From Heterostelium multicystogenum (taxonomy: Eukaryota > Evosea > Eumycetozoa > Acytosteliales > Acytosteliaceae), in NCBI GenBank assembly GCA_003667245.1, contig RCNN01000063.1, forward strand, positions 62,001-126,000: a DNA stretch of 64,000 bases, given 5' to 3'. Below are positions 61,003-64,000 of the stretch, piece after piece; within the stretch, counting starts at the first letter, position 1; every line of letters begins with the position of its first letter. A program made the position numbers and the translations under genes. The notes beneath the pieces were generated by a model. The model had not been told where the DNA came from and searched no databases. It worked only from the letters and a program-made list of their open reading frames with translations.

Positions 61003-64000
61003 ATGATATCCATCAATAACTATGATAATAATACTTGCTTGAAGGATAATGATGTCGCCATCATTGGTATTGGACTACGTCTGCCCGGAAATTGTAGCAC
61101 ACCCGACAACTTCTGGAAGAATTTGTTAAATTCGTTCGATGGAATTGTTAAAGTTCCAACCGAAAGATGGCCAGAATCGTTCAATCAGCACAAACTGATC
61201 TCAAATGAAAATGCTGGACTGCTAGAACTAGATGAGTGGAAAAAATTCGATCCGCTATTCTTTGGAATGGCTCCAAAGGATGCTATAGGAATAGATCCAC
61301 AGGAGAGAATGCTGCTTACCCTTACTTATGAAGCCCTGGAAGATGCCCAAATTCCTTCTAAATCGCTTAGAGGTTCGAATACTGGTGTTTTCGTTGGTGT
61401 ATCTCATGTTGGTTACTCCCAGCTACAGTCGCCAAGCTCTCTCCTCGATCCAGGACCCTTTGTACTTTCTGATTATTTTACACATTCCATCATGGCGAAT
61501 CGTGTGTCCTATTGCTTTGACTTCAGAGGACCATCAATGTGCATTGATACTGCTTGCTCCTCATCTTTATTCTCATCTGATCTTGCCATCCAGCACATTC
61601 AAAGTGGACAATGTGATGTTGCACTTGGATGTGGTGTTAATGCTCTTTTTGATGTTGAGTCATCAATTGCTTATAGTGGTTTAGGTGTATTGAACAATCA
61701 TTGTCGTTCATTTGATGCTGATGGTAAAGGTTTTGTTCGATCTGAAGGTTGTGGTGTAGTCGTAATGAAACGTTTATCTCTTGCTGAAAGAGATGGCAAT
61801 CGTATTTATGCAGTTGTTAGGGGAAGAAACACCAATGCTGATGGACATTGCAATAAAGACACTATGTCATCACCCTCAAAAGAAACACAATCTCAAAATA
61901 TCAAATTGGCTCTCCAAAGATCGAATATAAATCCATCTGAAATCTATTATGTTGAAGCCCACGCCACTGGTACCATAGTAGGAGATCCAATTGAGGTCAA
62001 AGCATTGGCCGATGTATTTGCCGAAAATCATTCACCGGAGAGACCACTCAAAATTGGATCAATCAAATCAAATATTGGACATCTTGAAAGTGCTGCCGGT
62101 ATCGCTTCTTTGATCAAAGTATCATTGATGCTAAAGAATAGAAAATTGGTTCCAAACATTAATTTGACAACATTGAATCCCAAGATCCCTTTTAAAGAAT
62201 CTAATATTCAAGTTGTTACCAAGGTGGAAGATTTACCAAACGATAGACCAATTCTTATGAGTGTAAATTCATTTGGAATTGGTGGTACTAACTGCCATAT
62301 TGTTTTACAAGACTATCAAAATAGATTTATCAGTAGAATGTAAGTTTTTCCTTTATTTTGTTTAGCTTAATAGATACTAATAGTATAATTTAAAGTCAAA
62401 ATGACGAGGAAGAAATTGACAAACCTTATCTCATCCCTGTTAGTGGAAATAGTGTTGTGTCAATTAATAAATATATCGAATCGGTAAAACCCTACCAAGA
62501 AAATGTTAGCTTGAAAGAATTTGCTCTCTACCAATCTTTGACAAAATCACATCTTTCAAACAGAAGAGTTATTGTTGCAAAAGATTGGGCAGAGTTTAAT
62601 GAAGCGAGCAATGTATCCAACGGAAATCTACCAGGTAGAGATTGTTTTGACAAGAAATTGATTTTTGTATTTTGTGGACAAGGACCTCAATGGAACCAAA
62701 TGGGAATGCAACTCTATAACTCAGAACCTGTTTATAAATCAATTGTAAATCAGTTGGATTGTATGATCAAAGAATATACTGGTTACAGTATTATTCAAAA
62801 GATGTCAGAACTCCAAAAAGATTCAAACGAAATCCATAATCCTATCATTGCACAACCCTCTTTATTCTTGTTCCAAGTTGGATTGGTTGAGCTTTATAAA
62901 TCTTGGGGAATTCAACCATCAATTGTCCTAGGACATAGGTATGTAGATATTTAAATTTTTTATAAGATAATATTTTAATAATAGTTTTAAATTATTAGTT
63001 TTGGAGATATTACATCTGCATATATCTCTGGAAATATTTCTCTAGCCGAAGCTGTTAAGATAGTTCATTTCAGAGCTTTATATCAAAATGAAACAATTGG
63101 AACCGGAAGAATGTTGGTGGTTGGAATGAGTGCTGGTACTTTTCAAACGAAATATCAACAAAATTATCCCAAACTTGAAATAGCTTGCTATAATGCATTA
63201 GAATCTATTGTTGTCACTGGATCAGAACTAGATTTAAATGAACTATCCAAAGAGTTAAAACTACTTGAAATTCCTAATACTTTCCTCCGAACACCATGCT
63301 CCTTCCACTCATCACACCAAAAACCAATTAAAAACAAAATTCTTTCATCTTTGGGTACCATTCTTTCACATAAATCAAGAATACCATGGTATTCCACTGT
63401 AACAGGTGATCTAAAATCAGATGGTATGGATTCAAGATATCTCTATCATAATCTTAGACAACCTGTCTTATTCCAGAAGGCACTTAACACACTGAGCGCC
63501 AATATCCAAAATTTCGATGAATATGTATTCCTTGAAATCTCACCCCATCCAACACTTTCAAATCTTATACTCCTTACAATTCCACATGCAAAGATTGTTT
63601 CTCCACTTCAAAGAAATAAGGATGAAGTACTATTGTTCAAAACATCACTTTCTTCTCTTCATTGTTTAGGTGTAAATATCAATTTCCAATCTCAGTTCTC
63701 TAACCTTGATATGCTTGATTATGAATGGAGAGAAAATACTTCAATTCTTCCAAGATACCAATGGGATTCTGATTTGTATTGGAGAGAATCACCAAATTCG
63801 AAAAATAAGAGATCAAATGGTCCTTCTACTACTTTGCTTGGACATCAAGTCTTGAAGAATGGACAACTAGTATATCATGCTGATATTGATATTAAAAGAG
63901 GTCCTTACCAATATCTAAAGGATCATCAAGTTAAAAACAAACCATTATTCCCAGGGGCTGGTTACATCGATGCAATCATAGAAGCCTTTAAGTCGCACGA
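61003..64000 (+). CDS. Type I iterative polyketide synthase, 5' part
   Basis: Multidomain enzyme running off the window; at least 960 residues are seen. Exons 61003..62339, 62396..62938, 62999 onward, phases closing without correction. Ketosynthase (about 18-440): DTACSSSL with the catalytic Cys, EAHATGT and KSNIGHLESAAG. Acyltransferase (about 500-820): FCGQGPQWNQMG and GHSFGD, whose catalytic Ser spans intron 2, and FHSSHQKPI. The dehydratase start (LLGHQVLKNGQLVY, then DHQVKNKPLFPGAGYID) follows. The usual HxxxGxxxxP has Asn where Gly is expected. Dictyostelids carry dozens of such genes, making resorcinol, stilbene and other signal or defence metabolites; the product here cannot be inferred. 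Downstream methyltransferase, reductase and carrier domains are outside the window. Confidence 0.93.

Overview
The window is eukaryotic, from a dictyostelid social amoeba. The evidence is AT-rich intergenic DNA, short AT-rich GT-AG introns (mostly 50-110 nt), Gln/Asn/Ser homopolymer tracts in proteins, an rps18 intron directly after the ATG, and lineage-typical families: ABCG transporters, EGF/ComC-like surface proteins, expansin-like protein, a LRR-GBD/FH3-RasGEF of GflB type, and a type I polyketide synthase. Coding regions are less AT-biased than in Dictyostelium discoideum, so another dictyostelid group (Heterostelium/Polysphondylium or Cavenderia type) is likely. That placement is inference.

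Layout: 1-5.7 kb, minus strand: 5' part of a WIPI3/WDR45-like gene, a PLD3/4-type phospholipase D, and atg13. 6.3-14.7 kb, plus: an unrecognised helical protein, a full-size ABCG transporter, and a small secreted protein. 15.0-16.8 kb, minus: mon1. 18-28.5 kb, plus: two tandem paralogous EGF/ComC-like transmembrane proteins and a Ser/Gly-rich secreted protein. 28.7-31.6 kb, plus: fancl and rab6. 31.8-36.1 kb: a four-exon 94-residue gene assembled by eye (minus), a His/Cys-rich protein with two short C2H2-like fingers (plus), a LYR protein (minus) divergent from exosome csl4 (plus). 36.1-39.0 kb, minus: expansin-like gene and sec61a. 41.1-44.8 kb: BPI/LBP-like gene (plus), rps18 and an SMN homologue (minus). 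45.7-64 kb, plus: a PH-like protein, a half-size ABCG transporter, gflB-like RasGEF, and the 5' part of a polyketide synthase that runs off the window.

There is no operon logic. Genes are independent, with divergent and convergent neighbours. Several serve membrane traffic and autophagy (WIPI, Atg13, Mon1, Rab6, Sec61), others RNA or genome maintenance (SMN, Csl4, FANCL).

A main result is technical. About 25 one-base indels, nearly all in short homopolymers, interrupt otherwise conserved genes, including ones expected to be essential (sec61a, rps18, rab6). After allowing for them, exon phases close in every gene checked. They look like draft-sequence errors rather than pseudogenisation, and naive ORF calling splits these genes.
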